A stretch of DNA of 64,000 nucleotides from Pictodentalium vernedei (GCA_031216915.1 CM062294.1:386561217-386625216); one strand, 5' to 3'. Shown: positions 12,271 to 24,417, numbered from the stretch's first letter. Notes: generated by a model from the letters alone, not told the origin. Made by a program: numbers and translations.

Positions 12271-12510
12271 TTAACCCTTTACTACATGAAAATCAGACGA
12301 CACTTGCAAAAAAAATTCTTGAATAACTATTTTGTTTCATCTTTTGTCTCAAAAACATTGGTTTTGACCCCTCGCTGGAACGAGATCGTTCCAACGAGGG
12401 GTCATAACTTTTCTTTTTGAGACAAAAAATGGAAAAATAATGAAAATTAATTGCCCATTTTTGAGAATAGCGCTGGCCGGTTTTGGACGTTACGTTGGTT
12501 AAAGGGTTAA
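12271..12510. mobile_element. Palindromic TTAA-flanked MITE (piggyBac-like), copy
   Basis: TTAA at 12271 and 12507; ends CCCTTTAC and GTTAAAGGG. Central hairpin cctcgctggaacgagatcg / ttccaacgagg. 240 bp. Its right half is also present as a truncated copy at 53512, and its left half at 16.5 kb. Confidence 0.82.
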
Positions 12511-12671
12511 AGGCATACACACTCAGCAGATATCTATTCTGAATCAATAAAGTCAGATGAAGATAAAGGAGATACTCCTCCCAGGGGTGATGATAAGTGT
12601 GAGTGGGTCCTTGTTTTGCGCTCACAACTTCGTCGCCTCTACTTACATTCCGACATGTTACTGGATACGAA

Positions 12672-13075
12672 GGGGGGGGGGGGGGGGCTCAGTAGGTAGA
12701 GGTGCAGGCTGCAAGCCGAGAGGCCCTCGGTTCGAATCCCACCTGCGACAACCGCGTTATGTCCTTGAGGTCCTCGGTTCGAATCCCACCGGCGGCAACC
12801 GCGTTGTGTCCTTGGGCAAGACACTTCACCCCCATCGCCCACGTGGAGGCACGGTGACGTGGTGTACTAAGGCGTGCTGCACGTCGATGGTGCACTTGTC
12901 TTCAACCAATGGTAACCCTGCTGGTGTGGAGTTAGTATGTTGGGGAGCTGACAGTTGCTCGCCGTTGCTCGGTGGTTCTCTCCGGGTACTCCGGCTTCCT
13001 CCACCCGTAAAACTGTCGTGGTCATGATGAGCCATTGTGCAGAAATATGTGACCTTAAACACCAATAAATAAATA
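12672..13075 (+). mobile_element. tRNA-headed SINE with duplicated box B
   Basis: Head with box A-like ctcagtaggtagag and box B ggttcgaatccc, then the shared body (ccttgggcaagacacttcac; ttgctcggtggttctctccg) and an AATAAATA tail. A 44-bp stretch including box B is present twice in tandem (12725-12768 and 12771-12814), unlike the other copies. The first bases of the head are replaced by a G run. Confidence 0.92.
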
Positions 13076-13079
13076 ACTG

Positions 13080-13934
13080 GGCATGAAGAAAAACTTAGCT
13101 TTTCTCTTGCTGAATAAAACTGTTTTTTTCAGGAGCAACTGTAATATGCACCCAATTACACATAGGGGCTCATGGGAGTTATTTTGTCCTTTTAAAATAC
13201 ATTTCTTTGAAAGAAAAGGTTTATGGTAATGGATTGGTGGCCAGTAAGTGCACCAGGTAGTAAATATTATCAGCGTGCAGGCACAGACATATAAATTTAA
13301 TTTTCAGACGACAGTGAAAAAAAAAGTTGTTGACTAAAAACTACTGAGGCATGGTCACACCAAACAATTAATTGTTGAAATGAAAATAAAGGTACGAATA
13401 AAACCAACTTATCGCTGCTTTTGGTCTTTTGTGTTGGTTTTTTTTCGTTTTTTACTGTTTCTTTTTTTTCTCTCTCTCCCGTTTTTGAGGGATGGAGGAG
13501 TGAGGGAAAGGGCTGAGCTTCATGTACTCAGTTTCAGTCTCCACGAAAGCTCTCGAAAACCTGTGACAGTACGCGGAGGGTGCAACCCTACTAAATCAGT
13601 GGGCGGATTTTCCACTTGAGAATTATTAACATTGTTCCCCCCAAAAGGCATGCGAGGCACAGCAAATGCTCTGTTCATGGACCACCGGGTTCTATGAGCT
13701 GAAAATCGCTGGTTCTTTCGTTCTGTTCCCAGAAACTACTCGTATTGGTCGAGTGGAAAACTATACCGTTATTTCGTAATAATCCGTCCACCCTGCAGTG
13801 GCGCCGTGAGGGGTAGGGGGTAACCCCCCCCCCCCTATTCATTTTTCCAGTCGGGACAGTTTCATCAAGATTGGAGTCTAAAGATATCGATTCTTTCATG
13901 CTAATAGTAAACATGTACTTTCTCAAAAGACCAG
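13080..13934. other. No gene recognised
   Basis: Non-coding by eye; a C run at 13827 preceded by cagtggcgccgtgagg, which resembles the end of a hAT-like short element, but no partner end was found. Confidence 0.4.
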
Positions 13935-13944
13935 ATTTGATACT

Positions 13945-14305
13945 ATTTATTTATTTATTTAATGGTGTTTAAGGTCATATATTTATGCACTGTGGCTAAT
14001 CATGGCCATGACAGTTTTACGGGCGGGGGAAGCCGGAGTACCCGGAGAGAACCACCGAGCAACGGCGAGCAACTGTCAGCTCCCCAACATACTAACTCCA
14101 CACCAGCAGGGTTAGCATTGGTTGAAGACAAGTGCGCCATCGACGTGCAGTACGCCTTAGTACACCACGTCACCGTGCCTCCACGTGGGCGATGGGGGTG
14201 AAGTGTCTTGCCCAAGGACACAACGCGGTTGCCGCCGGTGGGATTCGAACCGAGGACCTCTCGGCTTGCAGCCTGCACCTCTACCTACTGAGCCACCGCA
14301 CCCCC
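13945..14305 (-). mobile_element. tRNA-headed SINE, full length
   Basis: Minus-strand copy with complete head (ggtggctcagtaggtagagg), box B ggttcgaatccc, body and TAAATAAATA tail. Flanked by the perfect 10-bp target duplication ATTTGATACT (13935-13944 and 14306-14315), evidence of retroposition. Confidence 0.95.
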
Positions 14306-14464
14306 ATTTGATACTTGGACTTGCAAATTGGAGGTCTGGTCAGTTGGATGTCCAGAATGACAAATTTGGAGTACCTGCCGGTAAGGTACATATTCGTTAA
14401 CTGAATTACGTCACAACTACTACACTTATATTTTATCTATTTACTAATACATTTCCAAGAGGTC

Positions 14465-14713
14465 TTAACCCTTTACCCAACACTGACGATATCAAAATTT
14501 ATTATTTTAAATATCATTTATTAAAATTTTTCAACAAATTTCAACAAAACCATATCATGTGACCCCTCGTTGGAACGAGCTCGACGAGCTCGTTCCAACG
14601 AGGGGTCACATGATATGGTTTTGTTGAAATTTGTTTAAAAATAATATTTTTTCAACTGCTGAATTTGCATATTACGCGGGCGGATGCGGTCGATTCGTTG
14701 GGTAAAGGGTTAA
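14465..14713. mobile_element. Palindromic TTAA-flanked MITE (piggyBac-like), best preserved copy
   Basis: TTAA at 14465 and 14710; CCCTTTACCCAAC at one end and GTTGGGTAAAGGG at the other. The centre is an essentially perfect palindrome with arms running through aacaaaaccatatcatgtga, cccctcgttggaacgagctc. 249 bp. Confidence 0.88.
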
Positions 14714-14894
14714 GTTTTTCAACTATACGCCCGACTGACTAATAGTTCAACTACATCATCAAGGGATCACCCTCGCCCCACTCCACCCCACCCCACCCAC
14801 CCCAAAATCAATAATTAAAAAGAATCAAAATTAAAAAAATATGTACTCTCTGGTAACTGTGTGAAAAAAACAATCAACAGTCAGTAAGTTACCC

Positions 14895-15090
14895 CAAAAC
14901 GACAATAAGACAACACTTGCAAAAACAAAATTCTTGACTCACCCGCTGTAAGAATTAAACTTTTTCGTCCCCAAAACGCTGCATCTAGCTCCATATTTTA
15001 ACGAGCTCCACAAACCTGTTAAATGAGGGGACCATAAACTATATTTTGGGGCGAGCAACCGTTGAAAAAAATAAAATCTGTATTTTTGTG
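14895..15090. mobile_element. Decayed palindromic MITE
   Basis: Shares acacttgcaaaa and attcttga with the 12271 copy and has a weakened stem (ccatattttaacgagctcc against ctgttaaatgagggg). Abuts the next element; limits approximate. Confidence 0.45.
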
Positions 15091-15130
15091 ATTTGAATAT
15101 GACCATTACTTCGATAGCATCACTATGTGG

Positions 15131-15378
15131 TTAACTGGTGGAGTGTTGGAAACCCATATTTGGAATTTATTATGAAGTGCAGGTGCCTGCAACCTGAGAG
15201 AATCACATTTTTTGGATGTGCTTCATATTACTTTTGAACTTAAATAATTTTGTCTGGAAGGATTTGCCTTGTTACAATTTACGGGAGAGTACCTGCTCTC
15301 TCCCATAAATGGTAATGGGCCAAAAGACATGTGAACAAATTTTGATAGCCAAAAATAATTTAACACTCTACCAGTTAA
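15131..15378. mobile_element. Palindromic TTAA-flanked MITE, second subfamily
   Basis: TTAA at 15131 and 15375 with ends CTGGTGGAGTGTT and AACACTCTACCAG, different from the CCCTTT ends of its neighbours. Central hairpin tttacgggagag / ctctcccataaa. A sister copy is at 61160-61393. Confidence 0.8.
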
Positions 15379-16099
15379 TCAACAGCATCTGCAAATAGTT
15401 AAGGGACAACAAAACACCCAAAATTTCAAATCGGGAGAAGGGGAGAGGTGGGGGGGGGGGGGGGGGCGTCTATCTACTTTATATTTTATGTGTTTGTCCA
15501 GATGGAGATTTAAACACTTTAGTATGAAACATTTAGGAGTATAGTGCAGTGACTGACTTGACACATACTTCCAAGTTTCTTAGCACAGATAACCTTATTA
15601 AAAGGTGTCCACATTGTAATTAAATTAATAATATCTAAGTAATTATTTCCAGCTGTAGTGCACACACAACACCTGTCACGGAAGTACCTTGGAAGTGTGA
15701 TAGCCGTGGACCTCGTGCTTGAATGAACCCTATATGTCCATCGACTGAAATATCAATGGTATCTCGATGTTTTAACATGCAGAGTTTGCTTTATTGGCTG
15801 GGTGGAAACTCCTCTCGGTGAGTGTTCAAGTGGTATTTAACTCTCCATATACTGTAATCTGACTGATATTGAATCGTCTGGGCTATCAATGTAATAAAAG
15901 AAGACTATCAAAGGCAATTAATGTTGATCAAACTGTTGCTGTCAAAGATTTAAGCGTCTGAAATCATTCGAATAATTAACTATTAATCGATTCAATACAC
16001 AAATGTACTCAGAAATAGATATAATGATAGAAAAATATTAAAAAGACATGCAGAGAGAGAGCAGCACACAACCGATTTTCAATACAAAGAGTAAATTAT

Positions 16100-16602
16100 T
16101 TAACCCTTCTTCTTAAGTAATAGAAATATTCGATCAGCGCAATTCACAAAAATCACCAGTCAAATTATTTTTCGACTTTTGTTTCCGAAACAGATTATGA
16201 ATCCCTCATTGTAAAAACTCGTCGAGCTCGTCGTTCTAGGGTGGACTTTAACCCTTTGAACCCTCGATTCCTGGAATGGTATCGTATTTGTGCACATTTA
16301 CATTGAGATAGGTCAGTCCAATGTCAATATACAGGGAGGATAAAATAATAACAGCAGTCTGCAGCCGGCTGGCTGCAGACTGCAGTTATTATTTTATCAT
16401 CAATGTCCCGTGTTTTGACCTCTTATAATATGACAAAAATGGTACGAAATTATGACTTGGGCCCCCCAAAAACGGTCTTATGGGGGTCAAAGGGTAAAGA
16501 TGCTTTTGAAAAATACATGACAAAATGTTATTCAATAATTTTATTTCTTTCTGTCTTCTTTTTTGGCAAGTGTCGTATTCTAGTCATGTTAGGTAAATAG
16601 TA
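16100..16602. mobile_element. Palindromic MITE split by a nested MITE
   Basis: Left part (TTAA at 16100, then CCCTTC, ...cattgtaaaaactcgtcg agctcg) and right part from 16498 (gttattcaataatttt ... gcaagtgtcg ... gttaggtaaat) match the two halves of the 12271 element. The middle is the insertion at 16248-16497. Confidence 0.65.
16248..16497. mobile_element. Palindromic TTAA-type MITE nested in an older one
   Basis: Starts TTAACCCTTTGAACCC and ends GGGGGTCAAAGGGTAA; central palindrome gcagtctgcagcc / ggctgcagactgc inside ataaaataataac arms. 250 bp. Shares its CCCTTTGAAC end with the copy at 41116. Confidence 0.78.
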
Positions 16603-16861
16603 AAACACGAGTGTTTTTTGGCAGTACATATTCTACTCTCCTAAATGTTCGCAACATATAGTTTTGAAATTGTGAAAGGGTTAATTAATTGTATAACAGT
16701 ACTCTTAACCATGGGTTACGAGTCCTCAAAAAACGAATTGGCTTCACTTGACTTTATAGTATAGATGTTTTGTGGTCAAAGTTTAGTTATCGATGATAAA
16801 AGTTACCTTTAAACCCCAATAAACAAACCCATCAAGCGAAGTTCGGGGGGTGATGATATAA

Positions 16862-17115
16862 ACAGTATGGCCGCCGTGGACTGGTCACATTCCACGGGTG
16901 GGCCATATATCCACGGGCGCAATATTATTAGATTCCAAACACAAATTATAGGAACAAACATCAAACATTTTAGTAATGACGCACCGGGTTGTACACGGTG
17001 ATTCATTAAGTAACATTTTGTTGGTGAGGATTTTTATTACTTGGTAAACACATGTGTGGACATCACTCCCCACGCGTGGATTACAACCAGTCCACGACAA
17101 CTCTACTGTACTGTA
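16862..17115. mobile_element. TIR MITE (CAGTACTG type), copy 1
   Basis: One of three copies (others 17716-17952 and 23753-23984) sharing ccgtggactggtca, attccaaacacaaattat, gaagcaccgggtt-like and cgtggattac blocks. This copy is the most diverged; its right end is ccagtccacgacaactctac then TGTACTGTA. Confidence 0.75.
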
Positions 17116-17240
17116 GCCGTGGATGTTGGAACGCCAGATATTTCCCCCCAGCGGACATATAACCTTAGTCGGACAGTTCCCCACTGTGGGTGTGGACATT
17201 TTACCCCAGACATTTATTTCCTCGTAGGTGGGCGGACATT
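17116..17240. repeat. GTCCGC/GGACATT-rich minisatellite-like stretch
   Basis: Repeated cggacatttac- and tttcccccagcggacat-like words; similar words recur at 18050-18165 in the opposite sense (aatgtccgc, aaatgtccgcgc). May be inverted arms of a foldback element spanning both, but the match is weak. Confidence 0.4.
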
Positions 17241-17280
17241 ATGAGATAACGATAAAACAATATCGAAGGAAGGTAAAACA

Positions 17281-17357
17281 ATTCGTCCCCTGAGTTCCAA
17301 TGTGTTGTATATGCACACTGGCACAAAGAACACATTGGAACTCAGGGGGCGAATTAT
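17281..17357. repeat. Inverted repeat (hairpin)
   Basis: Arms aattcgtcccctgagttcc and its near-exact inverse ggaactcagggggcgaatt, each about 27 bp, around a ~23-bp loop. Confidence 0.85.
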
Positions 17358-17368
17358 CAGAGTGACGG

Positions 17369-17575
17369 TTAAGAGAAACAATTTCTACGTTGATTGATAA
17401 AAAACTTGAAACATTTGCATTATATTTTTTGAGTGTTGATAAAACCAGGCCCTGATATCATTTCTTGGAACGCTCTTGTAGAGGAGTGTTCCCAGAGATG
17501 ATACCAGGACCTAACTAGTTTTATCAATGCAGAAAAAATATAATGGGAAACGTTTCAAGTTCTTGAAGTTTAAGC
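17369..17575. mobile_element. Palindromic MITE-like hairpin element
   Basis: Long imperfect arms (acttgaaacatttgcattat ... ttggaacgctc) facing their inverse (gagtgttcccagag ... aacgtttcaagt), about 80 bp each. TTAA occurs at 17369 and near 17572. The core keeps the GGAAC stem of the other palindromic elements. Confidence 0.65.
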
Positions 17576-17715
17576 TTCAATTTATTTTGATGTACTGTAT
17601 GTATTTTTGATAAAAAAAATGATGTTGACTGCACACATAGCATACAATTCTTTTAATCACGGCACAAACGTCTGCACGAAAAAAACAAACAGGGTAACTC
17701 CCAACATTGAGGCTA

Positions 17716-17952
17716 TACAGTACTGTTACCGTGGACTGAACTCTTTTCACGATTGGGCAATATTTCTACGGACGCAATATTCTTAGATTCCAAACACAAA
17801 TTATAAGAATAATCATAAAAATTTAACTAATGAAGCACCGGGTTGTATTAATTAAAATTTTGCTGACGATGATTTTTATAACTTGGTAAACGTATGAGTG
17901 GACATCACTGCCCAGGCGTGGATTACGACCAGTCCACTGTGACTGTACTGTA
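17716..17952. mobile_element. TIR MITE (CAGTACTG type), copy 2
   Basis: TACAGTACTGTTACCGTGG at the left; ccagtccactgtgac then TGTACTGTA at the right. Very similar to copy 3 at 23753. Confidence 0.85.
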
Positions 17953-18248
17953 CATTTGGAATGGTTATAAAAACAAAACAATTTAAAAAGGAACAAATTT
18001 AACACAAAAGAAATTAAAATATAGCCGAAAAAAGTGCTGGTGAAATAAATGTCCGCTTTTGATAAAAGAAGCCTGGGAAAATGTCCCCTGGCCTCCTACC
18101 ATATATGGGGTAATGTCCGCTTTGAGAAATGCCCGCCGGGGAAATGTCCGCGCACCGGATGTTGAAAATGAGTCAAAACTCAAAAAGAAAAAAACAAAGA
18201 TGAACAATTCAAGTTCATTTCGTAAACGTAATATCGGATGATTACGGT

Positions 18249-18873
18249 TCATTCCCACTAGACAAATTCCTTTTAGACCAATTCCCACGAGGCCAATTCC
18301 CAAAAGACCAATTCCCCTTAGACCAACTCATGCATTCGACTTTTAAAATAATTCTATATCAATAACTGGATATATTTATAATTATTTATAAATGTATTTA
18401 ATGGTATTGATATTCAAGTCTGAAAATAAGCAGTCTGTCATTTGCAGAATGAGGTCCCCTGGGGGAATTTGCTGTTGCTATCCCATGCAGTGGGCCAGTT
18501 TATCCTCTGGGTACCTCTTTCTGTTTATGTTTGAGACCTTAATTCAGATTGAGGGTCACAAAGGGTAAATTTAGTGATGCCACCCTGCTGTGCAGGGTAG
18601 CATCACCAAATTCACCCTCTGGGGACCTCATTTTTCAGATGATTGTCTGCTTATTTTCTGGCTTGTTGATATTTTATGAACTGAAATGTTATAAACCTAT
18701 ATTTTTTGTATGTTATGCGTATAAATATTTTTTTATCAAATAAAGTGCTTATCAGTAAATAAATGTTTTCTTAATTATCCTTAATCAACCCTTAATCAAT
18801 AGCAGTATATAGTTGGTCTAAGGGGAATTGGTCTTTTGGGAATTGGCCTAAAGGGAATTGGTCTAGTGGGAAG
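18249..18873. mobile_element. Foldback-like element with minisatellite arms (GACCAATTCCC)
   Basis: Left arm: five ~16-bp units GACCAATTCCCxxxAG (18249-18330). Right arm: four units in the opposite orientation, GGGAATTGGTC (18811-18873). Between them lie two tandem hairpins (18444-18532 and 18554-18645) ending in gaggtcccc/ggggacctc. No coding sequence. Confidence 0.75.
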
Positions 18874-18899
18874 ACACCATGATTACCTGTTGTCACTGA

Positions 18900-20030
18900 A
18901 ATTGATCGTCGAAAATTAAATGGAAAGTTCAAAAATGAGACAGGGGACAATCCTCTCAACATTGATAACGAAATACCAAAATACCAATCTGCAATTTCCC
19001 CATAATACAACTAGGAATTTAATTAAGCAAATCAACTTTGTTTGACAAGGCTCGTGGCGCCCTGACAAACTAGATTTAACTCGATATAATGTCCTAGTTG
19101 CATTTTGGGGTAAAATTGCATTATTCGGGGTTTTGACATCAGTGTGCAGACGGTTAAAATTCGAATTTATGAACACTTTGAATATAGTCGTGTGAGATAA
19201 GGACGCATTGATCCACCTAATTTTTTTCAAAGTTAATTATTTATTCGTTTGATAATAAATTTGATATTGAATTTAATCGTATTATATAAACTTTTTATGT
19301 TTTGAACACTTTAAAACTATAAAGACCGATTTTGTGATTTTAAAAAATGACAAAATATGCCTTATGCAATTTAAAATTCCGCGTCCTACAACTTAGGATA
19401 ATTTTTCTCTCCCCCCCCCCCCCACCCCCTCCGAAAAAAGAACATCATATATTTGATCTCCAAGAATATATCACAGGGTGAATCTGCTTTTGTCTCCAAG
19501 AAAGGCTTATTTTATATTGGCTGGTTTTTGCTGGACCTTTCTGTTAACCTGCATTTATTCTGTAATTAAAATTATACTCAGAATGAGAGACAAAGTAAGT
19601 TTTCACAATTTACTCTGAGGGAGGATCGGCAGACCCTTCCTCCCCAGTCACCGGCACTATGCATGTCGTCAATATGCCCCAAGGAAATTCGTGCATCCTC
19701 CTACCTGCTTTAGACCCAGCTCTGCTGCGCTACAGGGGGGGGGGGGGGGGGGGGGGGGGGAGCAAGGTAATAGGATTTGTGTATCCCATTTGATCGCACT
19801 CACACGTACAGCCCCCTCCGATGGATAAACTGTCCCGCCCTGTTTCCCACACCCCAACGAAAATGTGAGTGTAGTAAGTATGAGGCGAATCTCTGAAGCT
19901 CGGGTCCGTGAGTACCTTCCGCTATATGGAGACAAGTAGAGTTCTGGAGTGTAGACTAACCTTTCCCTTTGTGGTGTTTGACAATTTAACCCATAGAACC
20001 CCATCAATACCATGAAACTATATACTGAAT
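18900..20030. other. No gene recognised
   Basis: AT-rich; a C run at 19411 and a 25-bp G run at 19735. Nothing else supported. Confidence 0.4.
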
Positions 20031-20037
20031 GGGCGTA

Positions 20038-20270
20038 TTAACCCCTTTCCTAACATATAAGAAAGGAAATTAACCAATACAAGGCTAACATGACCTGAAA
20101 TATCCTGACATTTTGTTGAATTTTTTTTTTATAAATATAGGGCTGCCATTGGAACTGGCTCAATGAGCCAGTTCCAGTGACATCCATATTTGTAAAGAGT
20201 TATTGGTATATATAATTATTGTTTATTTTTTTAAAAATAATCAAATTCAGTTTCTGTTTTAAAAAGTAAA
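20038..20270. mobile_element. Palindromic TTAA-type MITE
   Basis: Starts TTAACCCCTTTCCTAACAT; central palindrome tggaactggctc / gagccagttcca. The right TIR is eroded. Closest to the copy at 33491, from which the stem bases differ while staying paired. Confidence 0.7.
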
Positions 20271-20549
20271 AAGCTGTGTTGGGCATGTACATGTAATGTA
20301 TTATTATCAGTATACAGCAGGGGTTCAACCTCATGATACCCTGGGACACTCATAGAAGGTTCTCGCAGCCATCCCCGCAACCAAAATATATCGTCAGATA
20401 TTTGGAGTGCGGGTTTGACCCACGTTTGCCTGACCATTATATGAATTTGCCCCGATGATACACATACCTGCTCTTTTTCGGGGAGCTGTTCGGACAAACA
20501 GTCTGCAAACATCTAAATGCACCGAAATTAGCCAAGACAATCAGTAATG

Positions 20550-21090
20550 TCATGGTAGAAGTCGTGACAGTCATATCAGAAACCGTAACAGTCCTATCAG
20601 AAGCCGTGGCAAGCCTATCTGAAGCCATTACAGTCTCATGAGAAACCGTGACAGTCCCATGAGAAACCACGACAAGCCTATCAGAAGCCGTGTCATTCCT
20701 ACCAGAAGCCGCGACAAGCCTGTCGGAAGCCTGATAATCCTATCAGAAACCGTGATAGGCCCATCAGAAGCCATGACAGTCCCATCAGAATCCGTGACAG
20801 ACTTGTCAGAAGCCGTGACAGTCCCATAAAAACCACGACAGGCCGGCCTATTAGAAGCCGTGACTGTCCCAACAGAAACCGCGACAGTCTCATCGTAAAC
20901 TACGGCAGGTCTGTCAGAAACCGTAACAGTCCCATCAGAAAAGTGGCAGTCTCACCAGAAGCTCCGACAGCCCTATCAGAAGCCATAACAGTCCCATCAG
21001 AAGTCGTGACGGGCTTAAAAGAAGCCGTAGTAGTCCTATGAAAACCCGTGGCAGTCCTGTTAATGGCCGTGGTAGTCCTATCCAGATGTA
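20550..21090. repeat. Minisatellite, 21-24-bp unit (GCCGTGACAGTCCCATCAGAA)
   Basis: About 24 imperfect units reading agccgtgacagtcc/catcag. Long Ser/Val/Thr open frames over it on both strands (for example TVTVSDM...) are by-products of the repeat. Confidence 0.93.
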
Positions 21091-21099
21091 TGGTGTTTG

Positions 21100-23750
21100 G
21101 GCGCTGGGTATCTTGGCGTAACATTTGGGTGCAGAAATATACCGACGTTGGATTCAGATTCACTTGTTTAGAATAGACAAACTATTAAAAGCAAGTCATA
21201 AGTCTTAGCCTTGTCAAACTTCCGGCGTGACAAGATTATCTATAAATGCCAAAGATGACACAGACGGACAGAACTTAAAACTGATAGTGGACACCAACAG
21301 ATGCATACATTTCTAATGTCCTCTTTTTATGTAAATATATGCTGACTTGGTTTACATGACTTATGCACTAATTTTATGCAGTGATAAAAAGTGACGGAAA
21401 GATGGATTTTCTCTGACGGGAAGTCAATACCATACAATTTCTGTCAGAAACCATAGCGATGCACCGCTGGCCTGTGACGAAAGTTTGAAATAAAATCGTG
21501 AACACTACTCCGAGCCCCCCCCCCCCTCCTCCCCACTCCACACATGCGTGCTTGATTTTGGTGTGTGGCACGTGTAGCCATCTGCCACACGTGAAACAAA
21601 ATTAGCAAGAAAAAGGTATTGTTCTAAAATAGAACAAAAATTAAGAACTTGAAAACTGTAATAAAAGTGAAGGAGATTTAGGGTATACGCTTGTCAGCTC
21701 ATTTCAAGCAGCCGATAGAAGAATTGTTCGGTCACCGGAATAACTGTCCATACAGTAGGTAAAAAAATATAGACCGCACATTTTATTAACGGTAGCAAGA
21801 AAACATTTATTTTGACATACGAAAAGTGAACCAGGAATTCCGACACACCTCTGGTTGCCACTTATCGTGTCGTGTGTCAGAATTTCCAACTATTTCGGAG
21901 GGGGGGGGGGGGGTCTGCCAAAAAATTCCAGACACAGGGTAGGAGTGGGTGAGTCCATTGGTCCGGATAAAACGTGGAAATAACCCAAATTGCAATTTTT
22001 CCTGCACTTGAATTCATTCAAAGAATGATGTTCTTATACCTTCAATATGATTCAGGGTGGTGAATAGAGTATTTTAAACACGCTTTGGGGAGAATGTGGG
22101 GGTATAGACAAGCTCAGAAGAGTCAAAATGTTCTCAGTGAAGATTCGCAAATTCGACAACTGAAGTGGACATTAGAAACATTAACATACATACACTGATC
22201 AAATTTGAATAATCTGCAATTGAGCTTTGTTATGAACACTTGTTTTTCAATTCAATCAAACTGACTCGTGTAGAATGACCCTACTGAATTCAGCTATTAA
22301 TATACTTTAACAAAATATGTCTTTGCTATTTTGTCTTTAGAACCAACTCATTTGAGTTTGCCTAATCCCACAGCTCATCTCTCCACATGTAAAAAGCAAA
22401 AACTATCATACTCATTTTGATTAGTTTATATATAATGTAAACTTAACTAAAATCAACAAAAACATATTCAACCATGACTTGGTAAAGAAGATAACTCCAT
22501 GAAAAAATTAAGATATTTGTAAATCGAAAATGTTGTGATAAAATAAAACCTTGAATATAAAATAAAACATGGAAAAATAAACTGAATCTCTTCAAAATCA
22601 ACAAAAATGAAACAATCGTATATCTCAACCAGTTTATATAGCATTGAGGGTATTAGTTTATGCAGAACAAACTAAAATTTGGGAATGCACAATAGCATAG
22701 AAAACGGACCATTGATATTGGCCAGGCTTCAGCAGTGTTTAGAGCTCCGGAATGAAATATGGGAGGGGGGGGTCCCCTCGGGAGGGGTGGAACAAATTTA
22801 CAGGTTTGGGGTGGTGGGTCCCCGGCAGGGGAACATTTTTTTTAGACCCTGTGTCTGCAAACTTTTTTCCAGACCCCCCCCCCCCCCCCTTGACTATTTC
22901 GGCATTATTTCCGCGCCCAAAAAACGTTACTGCCCCTCTCCACCCACGCACGTACACAGATCAACGCTCCTTTATTAAGATGCTGTGTCCTCCCCCTCTT
23001 TTTTAAAAAGTGAACAAAAAATAATTGATAACAAAAATAAAAAACATCAAACTGAATTTGTAAATAACATCATATTGAATATTATATTGTAAGCACGCCC
23101 TGATGTCGCCGCGTTCCGTTTTCGCAGCACCCAGAATTACAACGCAGTACTCCCAAAATTCTCAAAACGCAATAAACCATTCCAGTTATATGATAAATTG
23201 GATTAATCTGTTTTGTATTTGTGGGGTGGGAAGCCATAATTTGATCACACGGGCGTGTTACTCGTGTAGAGTTTAACCTACATCGCTGACTGGAAAACTT
23301 GCTTTGAGAGTTTTCAATCAAAAGTGATGGGCCTCGTATTATAGGTAGGGGATTTTCCACTTTCTAGTATGTAGTTACACTTTCCGTTTGGGGTTGCACA
23401 GGTTGGTAGTGGAAACTCGGGGACATCAAGTTCAAAGGGTGTGGAAGAAGGGGCGCTTCGTGTATAGCCACTGGTCGAAGAGGTCTGCCCTTCCCACACC
23501 CTCGGGGAGATTCTCTCCTTTATTGTGGATTTGTGCGAAAATACTCCTCCGAGAACACAAGCCCCCATTATCGGTAAAATTCAGGCGTCACCCCTCGTGT
23601 CACTGCGTCCGCGAACTTTCTGATGGTTGGCCTGTTCGTCAAACAACACGATGATTATACGCGTACGTCACTGGGCAGGTAAATGCAAATAATTGAGTGA
23701 CTAACTGCTTGTGACAATGCGCAGCATCTCTAACTGGTTGGGGGCGAGCT
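21100..23750. other. No gene recognised
   Basis: AT-rich with C or G runs at 21517, 21899 and 22876. The stretch 22740-22990 is G/C-run-rich and resembles the ends of short hAT-like elements (ggaggggggg...). None could be delimited. Confidence 0.4.
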
Positions 23751-23752
23751 CA

Positions 23753-23984
23753 TACAGTACTGTTACCGTGGACTGGTCACCTTCCACGGGTGGGCAATAT
23801 TTCCACGGACGCGATATTCTTAGATTCCAAACACAAATTATGAGAATAATCATCAAAAATTTAATTAATGAAGCACCGGGTTTTTTAAATTTTGCTGATG
23901 ATGATTTTTATAACTTGGTAAACGTATGCGTGGCCATCACTGCCCAGACGTGGATTACGACCAGTCCACGGTGACTGTACTGTA
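23753..23984. mobile_element. TIR MITE (CAGTACTG type), copy 3
   Basis: Best copy: terminal inverted repeats of about 26 bp (TACAGTACTGTTACCGTGGA at the left, TCCACGGTGACTGTACTGTA at the right). 232 bp. TA-rich ends suggest a Tc1/mariner-type origin (inference). Confidence 0.88.
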
Positions 23985-24039
23985 TATGCATTAAGCTTTT
24001 GGCGGCTAATACCATGGTTAAAGGTTTAATATTTTCTTG

Positions 24040-24417
24040 GGAGTATGGTGGCTCAATAGTTAGAGCATTGGACTTCAAAAAACCGAAATGTCGATGGTTC
24101 GATCTTGACCAGCGGTAACTGCGTTGTGTCTGTGGGCAAGGCACTTCATCGCGATTACTCGCGCGAGGGCACGGCGGCGCTTTGAACTAAAGCATTCTGC
24201 ACGCCGGTGGTGCACTTGCCTTCAACCAATGCTAAACCTGTATGTGTGGAGTAAGTACGTTGGGGAGTCTGACATTTGCTCACCGCTGCTCGATGGTTCT
24301 CTTTGGGTACGCGGGCTCGCCCCCCCCCCCCCCCGCTCGCCCCCCACCACCCATAAAATGTCGGGCAAGAGGTGACCCTGGCTGTCGAATGTGTCGTTGA
24401 ACTGCAATAACTAAAGA
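24040..24417 (+). mobile_element. tRNA-headed SINE, divergent subfamily
   Basis: Head ggtggctcaatagttagagc with a different anticodon region (ggacttcaaaa) and box B-like atggttcgatc, then the same body (gtgggcaaggcacttca; ttgctcaccgctgctcgatgg) and an ending close to tgtcgttgaactgcaataac. Possible duplication AATATTTT flanks it. Lies just 3' of the proposed Sp5 exon 1. Confidence 0.85.

Noticed and set aside
12557-13027. 156-aa open frame with Arg/Gly/Ser-rich sequence
   Set aside because: It is a translation of a SINE; the same peptide pieces appear at every SINE in the window.
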